DNA of 64,000 nucleotides from Calothrix brevissima NIES-22 (GCF_002367995.1 NZ_AP018207.1:5902646-5966645), one strand, 5' to 3'. Positions 16,678 to 26,330 are shown, counted from the stretch's first letter. The notes: generated by a model not told the origin, from the sequence alone. Numbers and translations are program-made.

Positions 16678-18822
16678 TTAGGGTTTTAAAAAGTTAATGT
16701 GATCGCCATCTTGATTTTCTAAATCTTCGCAGGTACCTTGAATTTTCACTTTTCCTTGCTCTAGGAAAATAACCCAATCGGCTCTTTGGATGACTCTGGG
16801 GCGATGGCTGATCATAATTGTGGTTTTTCCCTGACGCGCAGCTATTAGTCTATCGAGAACTTCGGCTTCGCTGATGGGATCTAATCCGGCTGTGGATTCA
16901 TCCATAATTAGTACGGGTGGATTGTTTACAATGGCTCTGGCTATTGCTAACCTTTGTCTTTGTCCGCCGGATAGGTTAGCACCAAATTCACCTAAAATAG
17001 TTTGATATTTATCTGGTAATTTACTAATAAATTCATCGGCTCCCGCAATTTGACAGGCATAAACAATTTCCTCAAAAGTAATATTTGGCGAACCAAGGCG
17101 AAAATTTTCGACAATCGAACGACTCCAAAAGTGAGCTTCTTGGGGTACTAATATAACTTGCTGGCGCAGACAATCCAGGGCTAAATCTTGTAAGTTAAAG
17201 GCACCAAGGCGAATATTACCCGATTTATAAGCATATAGCCCAGAAATTAATTTAGCTAGGGAACTTTTACCACATCCCGATTTACCAATAATGGCTGTAG
17301 TTTTACCCCCCGGAATTATTAATGAGAAATCATCAAGTAAATCTACTCTACCAATGTGATGAAATACTAGTTCCGATAAAGTAATATCCGCATCATCACG
17401 AATTTGTGCATAAGCTTTATTATCAGTTTCGTCAATTTCTGCGGTTGTATCAATTACTTCTGATAAGCGTTGAGTAGCAGTTTTAACCCGCATGAATTTA
17501 TCAACGAAGTTAATTAAACCAGTAATAAAGTTGAGAAAATTGCCACTCATCGTATTAAAGGCAATTAATTGTCCAATAGTCAGTTCTCGCCCAATTACTA
17601 AACTGCTACCAAACCACAGCAAAACAATACCGCCTACCCCAGAGATGAAAGTCGAAAATGTGTTATTAGTAATGCTAATTTGAGCAGTACTATAAATTAA
17701 TCTCGCCAAGCGGCTAAAACGACTTTGCAATTCTTCCCAAAATTGTTGCTGTGCTGTGGTAGTTTTGAGCGTTAAAGCACCTTTAAAAGTTTCTACTAAT
17801 AATCCCTGATTTTCTGCGTCTAACACCATGATGCTGCGAATTTTCTGTTGCATGACGGGTAAAAAAATCAGGGTAGTCATACTACTAATTACAGCTAGAA
17901 TCAGCACGACTATAGCTAATTTCCAGCTATAGAAAAGCATTAAACTTAAGGAAATTAAGGCAATTAAAGATTGACTGGGTAAGGTAACAACAGATTGTGC
18001 TACTAATTGATTAATTTGTTGAATATCTTGTAAGCGACTAACAATTTCTCCACTGCGACGAGATTCGTAATAGCTTAAGGGTAAGCGGAGAATTTTTCGC
18101 CCAAACTCCATAACTAAACTTAATTCTAGACGTTGGGCAAATTGGGTGACGAGGTTAGCTTGAATTAAACTCAGGGTACTACTGACAATTGTCATCATGA
18201 TAATTGCGATCGCTAATCCTCTGAGTAATTGGGTATCGCCCCGAATTAGCACATCATCGGTGAGAATTTGAATTAAAAACGGTGATGCTAGAGAAAGCAC
18301 GCCGAGAAATAAGTTAATCAGCAAAGACTCAAATAAAATTCCCCGATAAGGCGCAACACGCTTGTAAAATCGAGCGAATCCACTAACTTTATCTTCCTGT
18401 TGTTGGTAAAAGCGAATCGGATCGGGTTCCAACAACAGCATAATGCCATCATTCCAACCTGTAATTAACTCCTGCTTGCGGATGTAGCGAATCCCCACCG
18501 CCGGATCAGCAATGACGTATTTTTTACCGCGTTGCCCGTAAAGAACTACATAGTGATAACCTTTCCAATGGATAATTGCGGGTAAAGGTAGCTCTTTTAG
18601 CCTATCCACAATAGCAGGTGCAGCCCTCACCGAACGGGTATTAAAGCCTAAAGCTTCCGCCCCTCGCTTTAACCCTAGTAGTGTTGTTCCCTGCTTACCA
18701 GTACCGATAAATTCCCGGATACGGTTGAGTGCAAATATTTTCTGATAATACTTAGCAATTGTCGCCAAGCAAGCCGCCCCACAATCTTCTTCACTATGCT
18801 GTAAAACGCTTTTGTATTTCAT
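16678..18822 (-). CDS. Peptidase-containing ABC exporter (C39 peptidase + ABC transporter)
   Basis: The 714-residue protein has three parts. The N-terminal C39 peptidase (about 1-130) has its triad in place: Cys14 (EEDCGAACLA), His90 (GYHYVVLYG) and Asp106 (ADPAVG). The membrane domain (about 155-440) has about six helices. The ATPase domain has Walker A GKSGCGKSS near 514, signature LSGGQRQRLAIARA, Walker B VLIMDES and a switch His in ISHRPR. Enzymes of this type cleave double-glycine leaders and export the peptide, usually through an HlyD-type adaptor. An HlyD gene lies divergently 268 bp away. No candidate precursor with a Gly-Gly leader is visible nearby, so the substrate is unknown. The gene lies between exact 31-bp direct repeats. 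Confidence 0.92.
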   Translation of the reverse strand: MKYKSVLQHSEEDCGAACLATIAKYYQKIFALNRIREFIGTGKQGTTLLGLKRGAEALGFNTRSVRAAPAIVDRLKELPLPAIIHWKGYHYVVLYGQRGKKYVIADPAVGIRYIRKQELITGWNDGIMLLLEPDPIRFYQQQEDKVSGFARFYKRVAPYRGILFESLLINLFLGVLSLASPFLIQILTDDVLIRGDTQLLRGLAIAIIMMTIVSSTLSLIQANLVTQFAQRLELSLVMEFGRKILRLPLSYYESRRSGEIVSRLQDIQQINQLVAQSVVTLPSQSLIALISLSLMLFYSWKLAIVVLILAVISSMTTLIFLPVMQQKIRSIMVLDAENQGLLVETFKGALTLKTTTAQQQFWEELQSRFSRLARLIYSTAQISITNNTFSTFISGVGGIVLLWFGSSLVIGRELTIGQLIAFNTMSGNFLNFITGLINFVDKFMRVKTATQRLSEVIDTTAEIDETDNKAYAQIRDDADITLSELVFHHIGRVDLLDDFSLIIPGGKTTAIIGKSGCGKSSLAKLISGLYAYKSGNIRLGAFNLQDLALDCLRQQVILVPQEAHFWSRSIVENFRLGSPNITFEEIVYACQIAGADEFISKLPDKYQTILGEFGANLSGGQRQRLAIARAIVNNPPVLIMDESTAGLDPISEAEVLDRLIAARQGKTTIMISHRPRVIQRADWVIFLEQGKVKIQGTCEDLENQDGDHINFLKP

Positions 18823-19090
18823 AGATATAACGTGAATAGCACCTGTGATTTCAATAGGGTTCGGTTTTTCGCTGCGCTGTCTGTGTCTGTGCGGTTTTTA
18901 AAAGATTTATTGAACCGCAGAGGCGCAAAGAACACAGAGATAAGAAGTTAAAAGGGATTTTTTTACTTGTTCTCATCCCCTAAAATGCCCAAAAGTAGAG
19001 TTAAAGCAACACCTAGCTGAAAGATAGAAAATATTTGTGGTGGGTAATCTAAACACAGAGCTAAAAAATATACTGTGATATTGCACCCGC
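18823..19090. promoter_or_regulatory. Divergent promoter region of the C39 exporter / HlyD pair
   Basis: These 268 bp lie between the divergent start codons and should carry both promoters. The middle is occupied by a common repeat (ACCGCAGAGGCGCAAAGAACA, about 18914-18940), related in inverted form to a block at 20640-20700. The 130 bp nearest hlyD are AT-rich. No specific operator can be named. Confidence 0.4.
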
Positions 19091-20425
19091 ATGGTTACCC
19101 CATCTAGCCCAGAGTTTCAGAAAAAGCCGCAATCTGCTAATCAAGAATTTGTCATTCCTTTGAATAGCGATGAATTTATGCCCCCGATTAGTCGTTGGGC
19201 TACTTTGGGTGGGGTTTTTTTGTTGGGGGGAATTGTTATAGCTGTTGGGATAGCAGCTGTAACACCATTTCCCGTGGTTGTGCGATCGCCTGCTGTGGTG
19301 CGCCCTAATGGTGAGGTAAAAATTATTCAGGCGGCTGCGGAAGGTACAATTAATAAATTAGATGTAGCCGAAAATCAAAAAGTTAAACAGGGGCAAGTAA
19401 TTGCACTGATTGATGATTCTCGCTTGCAAACCCGCAAACGGCAGTTAGAAAGCAGTATTGGGCAAAGTTACCAACAAATTCGCCAATTAGAAGCGCAAAG
19501 AGTAAATCTTAACTTGCAAATAGCCGCCGAGCAAAATTTAATGAATCGCACCACTGCATCTGCACAATCTGAGGTGGTTCGCATTGAGCGCGAGTATAAA
19601 GATAAAAAAGCGATCGCTCTACGGGAAGTAGAAGAAGCCCAAGCCAATGTAGCTGCTACTCAAGCTGAGTTTACAGCCTTTGAACGTGCGGGGAAAGAAG
19701 GCGCTATTGCAATGGTGCAAGTGGAAAGCAAGCGCCAAAACTACATGGCTGCAAAAGCCAGGTTAGAACGGGCGAAAACCAGCCTTAACCCAACTGTGGC
19801 GACAATTGCGATCGCGCAACAACAAATCGCCCAAGCCGAAGCTAGAGGAAAATCTACTCTCGCTACCCTACAAAAGGATAGAGAAGCCTTAATACAGCAA
19901 AAAGTCCAGTTACAAACGCAAATTGATAAAGAGAGCAAGGAACTCAAACAAACTAGCGATGACTTGCAAGATACGGTAATTCGCGCGCAAGTGGATGGAA
20001 CCATTTTAAAGCTAGGCTTACGCAACCCCGGACAAGTAGTCCGCCCTGGTGACACCATCGCCCAAATCGCCCCAGAAAACACTAGCTTGGTAATTAAAGC
20101 GCGGGTATCTCCCCAAGATATTGGTACAGTGCGCGTTGAACAATGGGTGAATATGCGCGTATCTGCCTATACATACACAGATTATGGTACTTTAGCAGGT
20201 AAAGTGACTGCGATCGCAGCAGATGCGATTACCGAGCAAAATCCCAACCCAGCTACAACGCCATATTTTGAGGTGACAATTCAACCAGAAAAAACTTATT
20301 TAATCAAGAGCGATCGCCAATATACAATTCTTCCAGGAATGGAAATACAAGCAGATATTATTTCCCAAGAAGAGACGATTCTAACTTTTATTTTGCGCAA
20401 AGCTAGGTTATTAGTAGGGGTTTAA
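19091..20425 (+). CDS. HlyD-family periplasmic adaptor (membrane fusion protein)
   Basis: The 444-residue protein has a short cytoplasmic N-terminus, one membrane helix (about 37-58, TLGGVFLLGGIVIAVGIAAV), then the biotinyl-lipoyl half motif (VKIIQAAAEGTINKLDVAENQ). A long coiled-coil hairpin rich in Gln, Glu, Arg and Ala follows (about 110-300). The second lipoyl half (VRAQVDG-like, ILKLGLRNPGQVVRPGD) and beta-barrel end it. It would connect the inner-membrane C39 exporter to an outer-membrane TolC-type channel in a type I secretion system. No TolC gene is present in the window. Divergent pairing with the exporter, plus the exact repeats at both outer edges, supports a functional module. Confidence 0.9.
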   Translation: MVTPSSPEFQKKPQSANQEFVIPLNSDEFMPPISRWATLGGVFLLGGIVIAVGIAAVTPFPVVVRSPAVVRPNGEVKIIQAAAEGTINKLDVAENQKVKQGQVIALIDDSRLQTRKRQLESSIGQSYQQIRQLEAQRVNLNLQIAAEQNLMNRTTASAQSEVVRIEREYKDKKAIALREVEEAQANVAATQAEFTAFERAGKEGAIAMVQVESKRQNYMAAKARLERAKTSLNPTVATIAIAQQQIAQAEARGKSTLATLQKDREALIQQKVQLQTQIDKESKELKQTSDDLQDTVIRAQVDGTILKLGLRNPGQVVRPGDTIAQIAPENTSLVIKARVSPQDIGTVRVEQWVNMRVSAYTYTDYGTLAGKVTAIAADAITEQNPNPATTPYFEVTIQPEKTYLIKSDRQYTILPGMEIQADIISQEETILTFILRKARLLVGV

Positions 20426-20563
20426 GTCAATACAGTTCAGTTAGCGCCAAAAACCTTAAGCTGCGTAGGTTGGGTTGAGGAACGAAACCCAACATTTCCA
20501 GGGGTTTGTTGGGGTTTAAGTCGGTTGGCGTAATGAAAATACTGGCAAGGGCTGTCATTAGTC

Positions 20564-20594
20564 AGAGACGCGATAACCCTTGTCTGTACAATAT
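20564..20594. repeat. 31-bp direct repeat, right copy
   Basis: Identical over 31 bp to 16646-16676, same orientation; flanking bases differ on both sides. With the left copy it encloses about 3.9 kb containing only the C39 exporter and HlyD genes. Confidence 0.9.
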
Positions 20595-20708
20595 TCTATT
20601 TACGTTTGGTAATATCGGTTGGTTTTTTGATTGAAAATCTCTTATTTCTCTGTGTTCTCTGTGTTCTCTGGGGTTTAAAAAAATTGATCTAACCACAGAG
20701 ACGCAGCG

Positions 20709-20770
20709 AAAAGTCTGAGCGCCGGCTTCCGGCGATGGCGTCGCCAACGTCTCCGACGAACAGAACTTTT
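20709..20770. repeat. Hairpin repeat, copy 2, with an extra inner arm
   Basis: The outer arms AAAGTCTGAGCGCCGG and CAGAACTTTT match the palindrome at 12693-12728. About 25 bp (GGCGTCGCCAACGTCTCCG part) are inserted near the loop and contain a smaller GGCG/CGCC stem. It looks like a nested insertion of one palindrome into another. Confidence 0.7.
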
Positions 20771-20807
20771 CAAGACAGAGTACGCAGAGCAGAAATTACG
20801 AATTATT

Positions 20808-21080
20808 TCACCCAATCGCTTGAATCCACTCTTTAACAAAATATTCAGTCCAGATACCATTTTGCCAATAAGGATCGTTTTCAACTAACTGGCGTACAGT
20901 GGCTTCGTCTTCAGCTTCATAAATACCAAAAACTTGTGTCACATCTTTGGTAGGCCCTATAGTAATCAACAAGCCAGATTCTTTTTGTTTAGCTAATCCG
21001 TCTAGATGTGCTTGGCGATAAGGGGCACGTTTTTCTAAAACGTCTTCGCAATAACTTCCGCACATGATGTATTTGGGCAT
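20808..21080 (-). CDS. YciI-family protein
   Basis: 90 residues of the small YciI fold, a ferredoxin-like dimeric domain also found in muconolactone isomerase relatives. Supporting features are the start MPKYIMCGSYCEDVLEKRAPYRQAHL with the family's conserved His in RQAHLDGL, the strand GLLITIGP, and the Asp of ENDPYW near the expected active-site pocket. The C-terminus EYFVKEWIQAIG is also typical. Function is unknown in most species; an enzyme role in the cytoplasm is inferred only from the conserved His/Asp. It is probably a single-gene unit between the hlyD spacer and a gene of unknown family. Confidence 0.85.
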   Translation of the reverse strand: MPKYIMCGSYCEDVLEKRAPYRQAHLDGLAKQKESGLLITIGPTKDVTQVFGIYEAEDEATVRQLVENDPYWQNGIWTEYFVKEWIQAIG

Positions 21081-21228
21081 AACAAATTCCAGATGAAATA
21101 ACGGAATTAGGCTTGATTAAAAGCCAAAAAAGAACGGCATTTTGCAAATATCTGATATTTTCAGAAATTTATGCCGCATTAATCATATTAAACTAACAAG
21201 AGCATCTCACTTTTAATCGATACCTAAA

Positions 21229-22338
21229 TCAACCAATGACTTCTTTAGCAAACATCTTACAGAAAGCTTGCAAATAGGGGATTAAAGTATCATTTTCTGC
21301 TGGTGTAAGGTGACTTTCTATTTCTGGCTTCAGCAAAACCAACATTTGACGCACGAGATCCCAGTCTACGTTTAATCTGGGATAAAGCATGATACACAAG
21401 GGAAATAACTCTTGTTGAACTGCCGTGATGTTTCCTTCTAAAGCACACACCCATAGGTATACTTGAAACATTTCTACATCGCGAATGCTGGAGATTTTCA
21501 CCAATGGATCGCTTAAATTACCAGAAAAACAACGGTAATTGGGATAGAGTTCTATTACCTGTTGAAAAATCTTTTTGGCAATTTGTGTACTCATTGGTAA
21601 CAGCTTGCGGACTGCGGACATGATGGTTGAATCATAATCATGTTGAGATGCGGCTTCATAAGCGCGTTGTAGAGGCATATACAAGTGATCGTCAATCACT
21701 TTAAAGTATGCACCAATGAGCGATCGCTCTATTGGCTCCAGCAGTTCTAACAACATTTGGCTGGTGTAATGAAACTGCATTGTCACAAAGCCAATCACTC
21801 GCGGATCTTGACTGGTATATTTTTTTCTCATTGCTCCGATATCGCCACCAACAGCTGTGGCTAGCTGGTTAGGTGCAACTTGTTCGCTATAAAGTGCTAA
21901 TGCTTGCTCGTATAGGGGATTACCTGCTTGTGCTAATTGCATCACCGCAGCCAAAGGTTGCAGGTTAGGTTGTTGGCTGTATATTGCCAATGCTTTTTGA
22001 TAAATATTAAACGAATCTCCCGCAATTTCCCAAGGATTGATGAGGTTGGGATTTATGCCATGTAATTTAACTTGTTCTGCTAATAGCGCTTCTGTTTGAT
22101 TCCACGCTTTAGCACTGACACGGCGTAATGATTCTAAAATTTTTTGCGCAGTTTCTGCTCTACCAGCTGATGATACTATTGCAGCTAAATTCTGCGTCTT
22201 TACACCGTCTGCATAGTTAGCATCTGGCTGCCGGTTCTGCACATATTTTTTAGCCCAACAATGGGCTAAAGATGGCACACCACGTTGATTGTCTATATCA
22301 GAAACTTCTGCTAAATCGGTAGATACATTGGTTCGCAT
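21229..22338 (-). CDS. Helical protein of unknown function, cyanobacterial type
   Basis: A 369-residue soluble protein with no signal peptide or membrane helix. The sequence is almost entirely predicted helix, with repeated patterns (YQKALAIYSQQPNLQPLA, YEQALALYSEQVAPNQLA) suggesting one or two TPR-like hairpins at about 110-160. A more compact alpha domain follows (about 170-365) containing QFHYTSQMLLELLEP and the run PNYRCFSGNLSDPLV. I do not recognise a named family. It starts at ATG 22336-22338. The downstream gene is YciI 148 bp away in the same direction. No motif implies catalysis. Confidence 0.7.
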   Translation of the reverse strand: MRTNVSTDLAEVSDIDNQRGVPSLAHCWAKKYVQNRQPDANYADGVKTQNLAAIVSSAGRAETAQKILESLRRVSAKAWNQTEALLAEQVKLHGINPNLINPWEIAGDSFNIYQKALAIYSQQPNLQPLAAVMQLAQAGNPLYEQALALYSEQVAPNQLATAVGGDIGAMRKKYTSQDPRVIGFVTMQFHYTSQMLLELLEPIERSLIGAYFKVIDDHLYMPLQRAYEAASQHDYDSTIMSAVRKLLPMSTQIAKKIFQQVIELYPNYRCFSGNLSDPLVKISSIRDVEMFQVYLWVCALEGNITAVQQELFPLCIMLYPRLNVDWDLVRQMLVLLKPEIESHLTPAENDTLIPYLQAFCKMFAKEVIG

Positions 22339-22853
22339 ACAATTATGTTTAGATGTTGTTTGCTGACAATCAGTTCTTAAAGGTTGGTTTGAGCTTTGTA
22401 TTTTAATCTGGTGTAATAAATTCTGAAAGAGTCTTTGATGATCTGGAGATGATTTCTATTATATGAGCTTTTAAAGTATCGTCTACATTTTGTTAATGAA
22501 CCAGAACTTCTACAAACCTCAAAATATTAGTTAGTTAGTAAATCTATTTAAATAAAAATACTGGAGTAATATTATTTTCGAGAAAAACTGATATAAGAGG
22601 AATTTGTCAGAGCTTATAAAACAAAAAAGCTCGCAATTAGAGAATTTTTTTGGTAGTTTGACAAGTTTTTATAAGTAATAATATTTAAGCTAATTATATA
22701 TATGGCTACAGACTCTACTTATAATTAGAGGCAAGTGATCCCCGCCCCTAGGAGTTGCTTTTAAGTTGCACAATCAATAGTGAAGGCTGTCAACAGTCAA
22801 CAGTTAACAGCCTTTGTTAGTAGTTATGCAATTTAGACGCGCATTAGCTGAAA
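22339..22853. other. AT-rich spacer between pheT and the helical protein gene
   Basis: These 515 bp hold no gene. Near pheT there is an imperfect inverted repeat of 11/12 bp (AAGGCTGTCAAC at 22783-22794 with its partner at 22803-22814), built from GTCAACA heptamers. It could act as a hairpin at the pheT 3' end, although no T-tract follows. The rest is AT-rich and must include the promoter of the downstream gene. Confidence 0.45.
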
Positions 22854-25289
22854 TTAACTCCTCAAACTAACGCCAAATTTTTCTACCAAAGCTTCCCGCA
22901 CTTTGTTATGTACTGGTTCGACTTCGGCATCGGTGAGGGTGCGATCGCTCGCACGGTAAACTAGACGAAATGCTAAACTACGTTGTCCTGTAGGAACGTG
23001 TTCGCCGCGATATTCATCAAATAATTCCACGGATTCCAGTAAGCCTTTACCAGCTTTATTAATTGCTCTTTCGATTTCCGCCACAGTAACTTTTACGGGT
23101 GCAAAGAAAGCGATATCGCGATCGCTGGCGGGATAGGTGGAATAAGCATGAAATACTGGTACTAGGCTTTCATCGCGATCTAATGCATCTAACAGCACAT
23201 CAGTATCTAGCTGGAAGAGGTACACAGAATCTGGTAAACCCTTTTCTCGGCGAATTTGGGGATGGAGTTGTCCAAAAATACCCAGTCGGTTACCGCCAAT
23301 CCATAAAGAAGCTGTGCGTCCGGGGTGTAAGCGTTCGTCACGGCGATCTGGTTGGTATTCTACCTCTAAATCTAGTTGACGGAAGACGCTATCTAAAATT
23401 CCTTTGGCTTCATACCAAGTTATGGGTTGTTCTCGTCCGCTACTTGTCCATTTGCTGAGGGTGCGATCGCCTCCCATAATACCCGCGATCGCTTCGCCTT
23501 CTTGCAAACCATCTTCCCCTTGGCAGAAAATCCGCCCAATTTCAAAGCCATTGAGGGAACCATTGCCCTGTTCTAAGTTATATTGAAAAGCATCAATTAA
23601 CCCAGCAATTAAATCGGTACGCAGTGCCGAATATTCGACAAACAAGGGATTTGACAGCACCACTTGTCTATCTTCGCCAGGTTTCACTAAAGAATATTGA
23701 ATTAATTCTGTCAATCCGACGGCGCGGAAATAAGCCCGCAATTTGCGAATTAATTCTTGATCTAAAGGTAAATAACCTGCTTCGGCTTTTTGCGGTAAAG
23801 TATCACAAAATCTGTCATAGCCGTAGAGACGGGCGATTTCTTCAATTAAATCAATTTCCCGTTCTAAGTCGCGGTAACGGTAAGGCGGTACAGAAACTGT
23901 CCAAGCGCGATCGCCTGTTGGGGTAAGTTGACAACCTAAGGCGGTGAGGATGCGTTCAACGTCTTGTTCTTCCAGTTCCCCAGTTTCTTCCCCTAAATCG
24001 ATAGGGCCGAGTACTTGATTGACTCTATCTAACCGCAACTTAATCGAACCTGTCCAAGTTGAAGGATCGGGGCGAGTATCGGCGATTTCTTGCTTGACAA
24101 TCACGCCACCAGCCAGTTCTGTTATCAGGGATAAAGCGCGACGACAGGCTACTTCTAATTCTGCCCGGTTGACGCCTCTTTCGTATCTCCCGGAGGATTC
24201 GCTTCTTAAACCTACACTGCGAGAAGAACGGCGAATCGCCACAGAATCAAATAAAGCGGCTTCTAAAACTAGGTTTTGCGTACCTGCATCAACTTCCGTT
24301 TCTTCGCCACCCATCACCCCTGCGATCGCCACTGGTTTATCGTTAGCGGTAATCAATAAATTTTGGGCGGTGAGGTTGCGTGTTTGTCCATCCAAGGTTT
24401 TCAGGGTTTCCCCATTTGTGGCAAAACGGACGCCAATATTTAAATTACCACCTCCCGCCACAGCTTGCAGGCGATCGCGGTCAAATGCGTGTAACGGTTG
24501 TCCCCATTCAAACAATACATAGTTAGTAATATCCACAATATTATTGATGGGACGCACTCCAGCAGCTTGCAGGCGTTGTTGTAACCATGCTGGGGAAGGC
24601 GCAATTTTTACCTGTTCAATTACAGTGCCAAAATAAGCCGGACAAGCTTGGGTTTCGGAAATGCTTAAGCCTAAATTTCCCCCACCTTGGTTAATCGCCA
24701 CTTCACCCGGTTGGGGAATATTCAACTTCCCACCAGTCAAAGCGGCGACTTCCCTGGCGATACCCACCATACTTAAAGCATCCGCACGGTTGGCTGTGGC
24801 GGTGACATCTAAAATGACATCATCTAGCCCCAACAAAGGCCGGACATCGCTACCCAAGGCGAGATTTTCTTGAGTAAAAATATGAATTCCATCGACATCG
24901 CTAGTTAAGCCCAGTTCCTTTAAAGAACAGATCATTCCTTGAGAAGGAACACCGCGCAGTTTCGCCGGCTTAATTTTTAAATCGATATTTGGTAAATAAG
25001 TACCTGTAGTTGCAACTGGCACATAAATATCAGCCCGGACATTCGCCGCACCACAGACAATATTTAAAGTCTCAGCTGCACCAATATCTACTTGACACAC
25101 ACTTAATTTATCAGCGTTGGGGTGGGGTTGACGCTCAAGCACTTTCCCCACAACCACGCCATTAGCCCAAGTGCGGCGGTCTTCAATATCTTCTACTTCA
25201 AACCCAGCCATTGTCAGGGTTTCGGCTAATTCTTCATGGCTCAGTTTGATTTCTACTAGTTCTTGCAACCAGTTTAAAGAGATACGCAT
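22854..25289 (-). CDS. pheT: Phenylalanine-tRNA ligase beta subunit
   Basis: 811 residues, the normal length for bacterial PheT. In order: the start [14 protein letters not shown]; an EMAP/tRNA-binding domain at about 40-150 ([20 protein letters not shown]); the B3/B4 editing domain at about 200-390; B5 at about 415-490; the catalytic-like core at about 500-690; and the anticodon-binding FDX-ACB domain at the end ([19 protein letters not shown] to the C-terminus, about 715-810). It pairs with PheS, whose gene is not in the window, to form the alpha2-beta2 enzyme. Separation of pheS and pheT is usual in cyanobacteria. HIP1 octamers are frequent in this gene. Confidence 0.97.
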   Translation of the reverse strand: MRISLNWLQELVEIKLSHEELAETLTMAGFEVEDIEDRRTWANGVVVGKVLERQPHPNADKLSVCQVDIGAAETLNIVCGAANVRADIYVPVATTGTYLPNIDLKIKPAKLRGVPSQGMICSLKELGLTSDVDGIHIFTQENLALGSDVRPLLGLDDVILDVTATANRADALSMVGIAREVAALTGGKLNIPQPGEVAINQGGGNLGLSISETQACPAYFGTVIEQVKIAPSPAWLQQRLQAAGVRPINNIVDITNYVLFEWGQPLHAFDRDRLQAVAGGGNLNIGVRFATNGETLKTLDGQTRNLTAQNLLITANDKPVAIAGVMGGEETEVDAGTQNLVLEAALFDSVAIRRSSRSVGLRSESSGRYERGVNRAELEVACRRALSLITELAGGVIVKQEIADTRPDPSTWTGSIKLRLDRVNQVLGPIDLGEETGELEEQDVERILTALGCQLTPTGDRAWTVSVPPYRYRDLEREIDLIEEIARLYGYDRFCDTLPQKAEAGYLPLDQELIRKLRAYFRAVGLTELIQYSLVKPGEDRQVVLSNPLFVEYSALRTDLIAGLIDAFQYNLEQGNGSLNGFEIGRIFCQGEDGLQEGEAIAGIMGGDRTLSKWTSSGREQPITWYEAKGILDSVFRQLDLEVEYQPDRRDERLHPGRTASLWIGGNRLGIFGQLHPQIRREKGLPDSVYLFQLDTDVLLDALDRDESLVPVFHAYSTYPASDRDIAFFAPVKVTVAEIERAINKAGKGLLESVELFDEYRGEHVPTGQRSLAFRLVYRASDRTLTDAEVEPVHNKVREALVEKFGVSLRS

Positions 25290-25619
25290 GGAGTGTGCTT
25301 GTTTTAGGAATCGTCTTTTGCTCTCATTTTAGGGTGCTTGCTAAAGAGCGATCGCAGCTCTATAGCAAAGTCTACCCATTCACTTGAACAATCCTACTAC
25401 GTTGGTTCCAGCAATTTGCGGAAATAATCTGGCAGATGTTGAATCTATCAACGTGAATTCATCCAAATTTGCGAAAATAATGCAACAGCATGGCATTGCC
25501 ATGCCCCCTAGAATATATTGATGTGCCGCAAATCATATTTAAATTGGTATAAAATATTTTGGATCTATGTGCAAATAATTATAAGTGTATAAACCTGTCT
25601 CAATTCTGCATCAATCAGC
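25290..25619. other. Spacer upstream of pheT containing a MITE-like repeat
   Basis: The 330-bp gap between pheT and the Rpn remnant contains the pheT promoter in its left part (not identified) and repeat copy B at 25464-25585. A HIP1 site lies at about 25349. Confidence 0.5.
25464..25585. repeat. MITE-like repeat copy B, left of the Rpn remnant
   Basis: About 122 bp align with copy C at 26122-26251: CAAATTTG, AATGC(A/G)(A/G)CAG, a palindromic GCATGGCATTGCCATGC core, CTAGAATATATTGATGTGC, then ATATTTAAATTGGTATAAAAT. The right part carries the terminal sequence AAATTGGTATA; the left terminus is decayed. Orientation is the same as copies A and C. Confidence 0.75.
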
Positions 25620-26073
25620 GTGAAAACAGACACCATATTCTACCGCCTATTCCAAAGCTTCCCCAGTATCTTTTTTGAACTCATCAACCAACCACCCGAA
25701 ACCGCTAATACATACGAATTTTCATCTGTTGAAGTCAAACAACTAGCTTTCCGTATTGATGGGGTATTTCTCCCTAAAAGTAATCCATTATCCCCTATCT
25801 ACAACTATTATTATTTATAAATTTCCCCAAAAAAGTAGAGAGGAGATTGAACAAATGTTTGGATTTAGCGAGTTGAAACAAACTAAAGTTTATCAAGAAG
25901 CGAAGCAAGAAGGTAAAGAAGAAGGTAAACTCGAAGGAAGGTTACAAGGGAAATTAGAAGCAATTCCTTTTATGTTAAATTTAGGCGCAACTGTCGAACA
26001 AATAGCTGAGGCGTTAGATTTAGATATTGACTTAGTTCGATTAGTAGCGGCGAAGGCTAATGCTAACCAGTAA
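25620..26073 (+). pseudogene. Remnant of an Rpn-type (DUF2887-like) nuclease/putative transposase gene
   Basis: From a GTG at 25620 the frame encodes the typical start of this cyanobacterial family (TIFYRLFQSFPSIFFELINQ, SSVEVKQLAFRIDGVFLP) but stops at 25820. The family's C-terminal end lies in another frame from about 25815: KSREEIEQMFGFSELKQTKV, then the charged QEGKEEGKLEGRLQGKLEA coil and a final helix (LGATVEQIAEALDLDIDLV). Intact members are about 250-300 residues with a PD-(D/E)xK nuclease core. Here that middle of roughly 120-150 residues is absent. The gene has therefore suffered an internal deletion plus frameshift and cannot be functional. It sits between two direct copies of a MITE-like repeat. 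Confidence 0.8.
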
Positions 26074-26121
26074 GCCAATGGTGAATCTATGTAGGGATAA
26101 GATTAACTAAATATTTAGCAC

Positions 26122-26251
26122 TAATACTAATTTGGAAAAAGAATGCGGCAGATGGTAGGCAATGCCATGCCCTCTATAATACATTGATGTGCTGCAAACA
26201 ATATTTAAATTGGTATAAAATATACTTGATATATGTACCAATAATTACAAG
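26122..26251. repeat. MITE-like repeat copy C, right of the Rpn remnant
   Basis: Begins TAATACTAATTTGG and reaches AAATTGGTATAA at 26207-26218, so its two ends are imperfect inverted repeats (10 of 12). The interior has GAATGCGGCAGATGG, a GGCAATGCCATGCC core and TAATACATTGATGTGC. Similarity to copy B continues about 30 bp past the right terminus. Confidence 0.75.
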
Positions 26252-26330
26252 GGCACAATATTTTTGTGCCCTTACGTAAATACTTGATTTATTGACAATA
26301 CATTATTTATCTATTTAATTATCGATAATT

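Larger units (their letters stand above)
20426..20807. other. Repeat-filled spacer after hlyD
   Basis: The 382 bp contain no credible gene. In order they hold a GTTGGGTTGAGG / GGGGTTTGTTGGGG segment (about 20467-20520), the right 31-bp direct repeat (20564-20594), a CTCTGTGTT direct repeat with an inverted CCACAGAG partner (about 20650-20700), and a 62-bp hairpin repeat (20709-20770). Minus-strand open frames here are made only of repeats. Confidence 0.6.

Noticed and set aside
16646-20594. The bracketed C39/HlyD segment as a complete transposon
   Set aside because: No transposase or integrase is inside and the repeats are direct, not inverted. Only a repeat-bounded cassette can be claimed.
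20562-20884. Minus-strand frames in the spacer after hlyD
   Set aside because: They are built from dispersed repeats and overlap the YciI gene in another frame.
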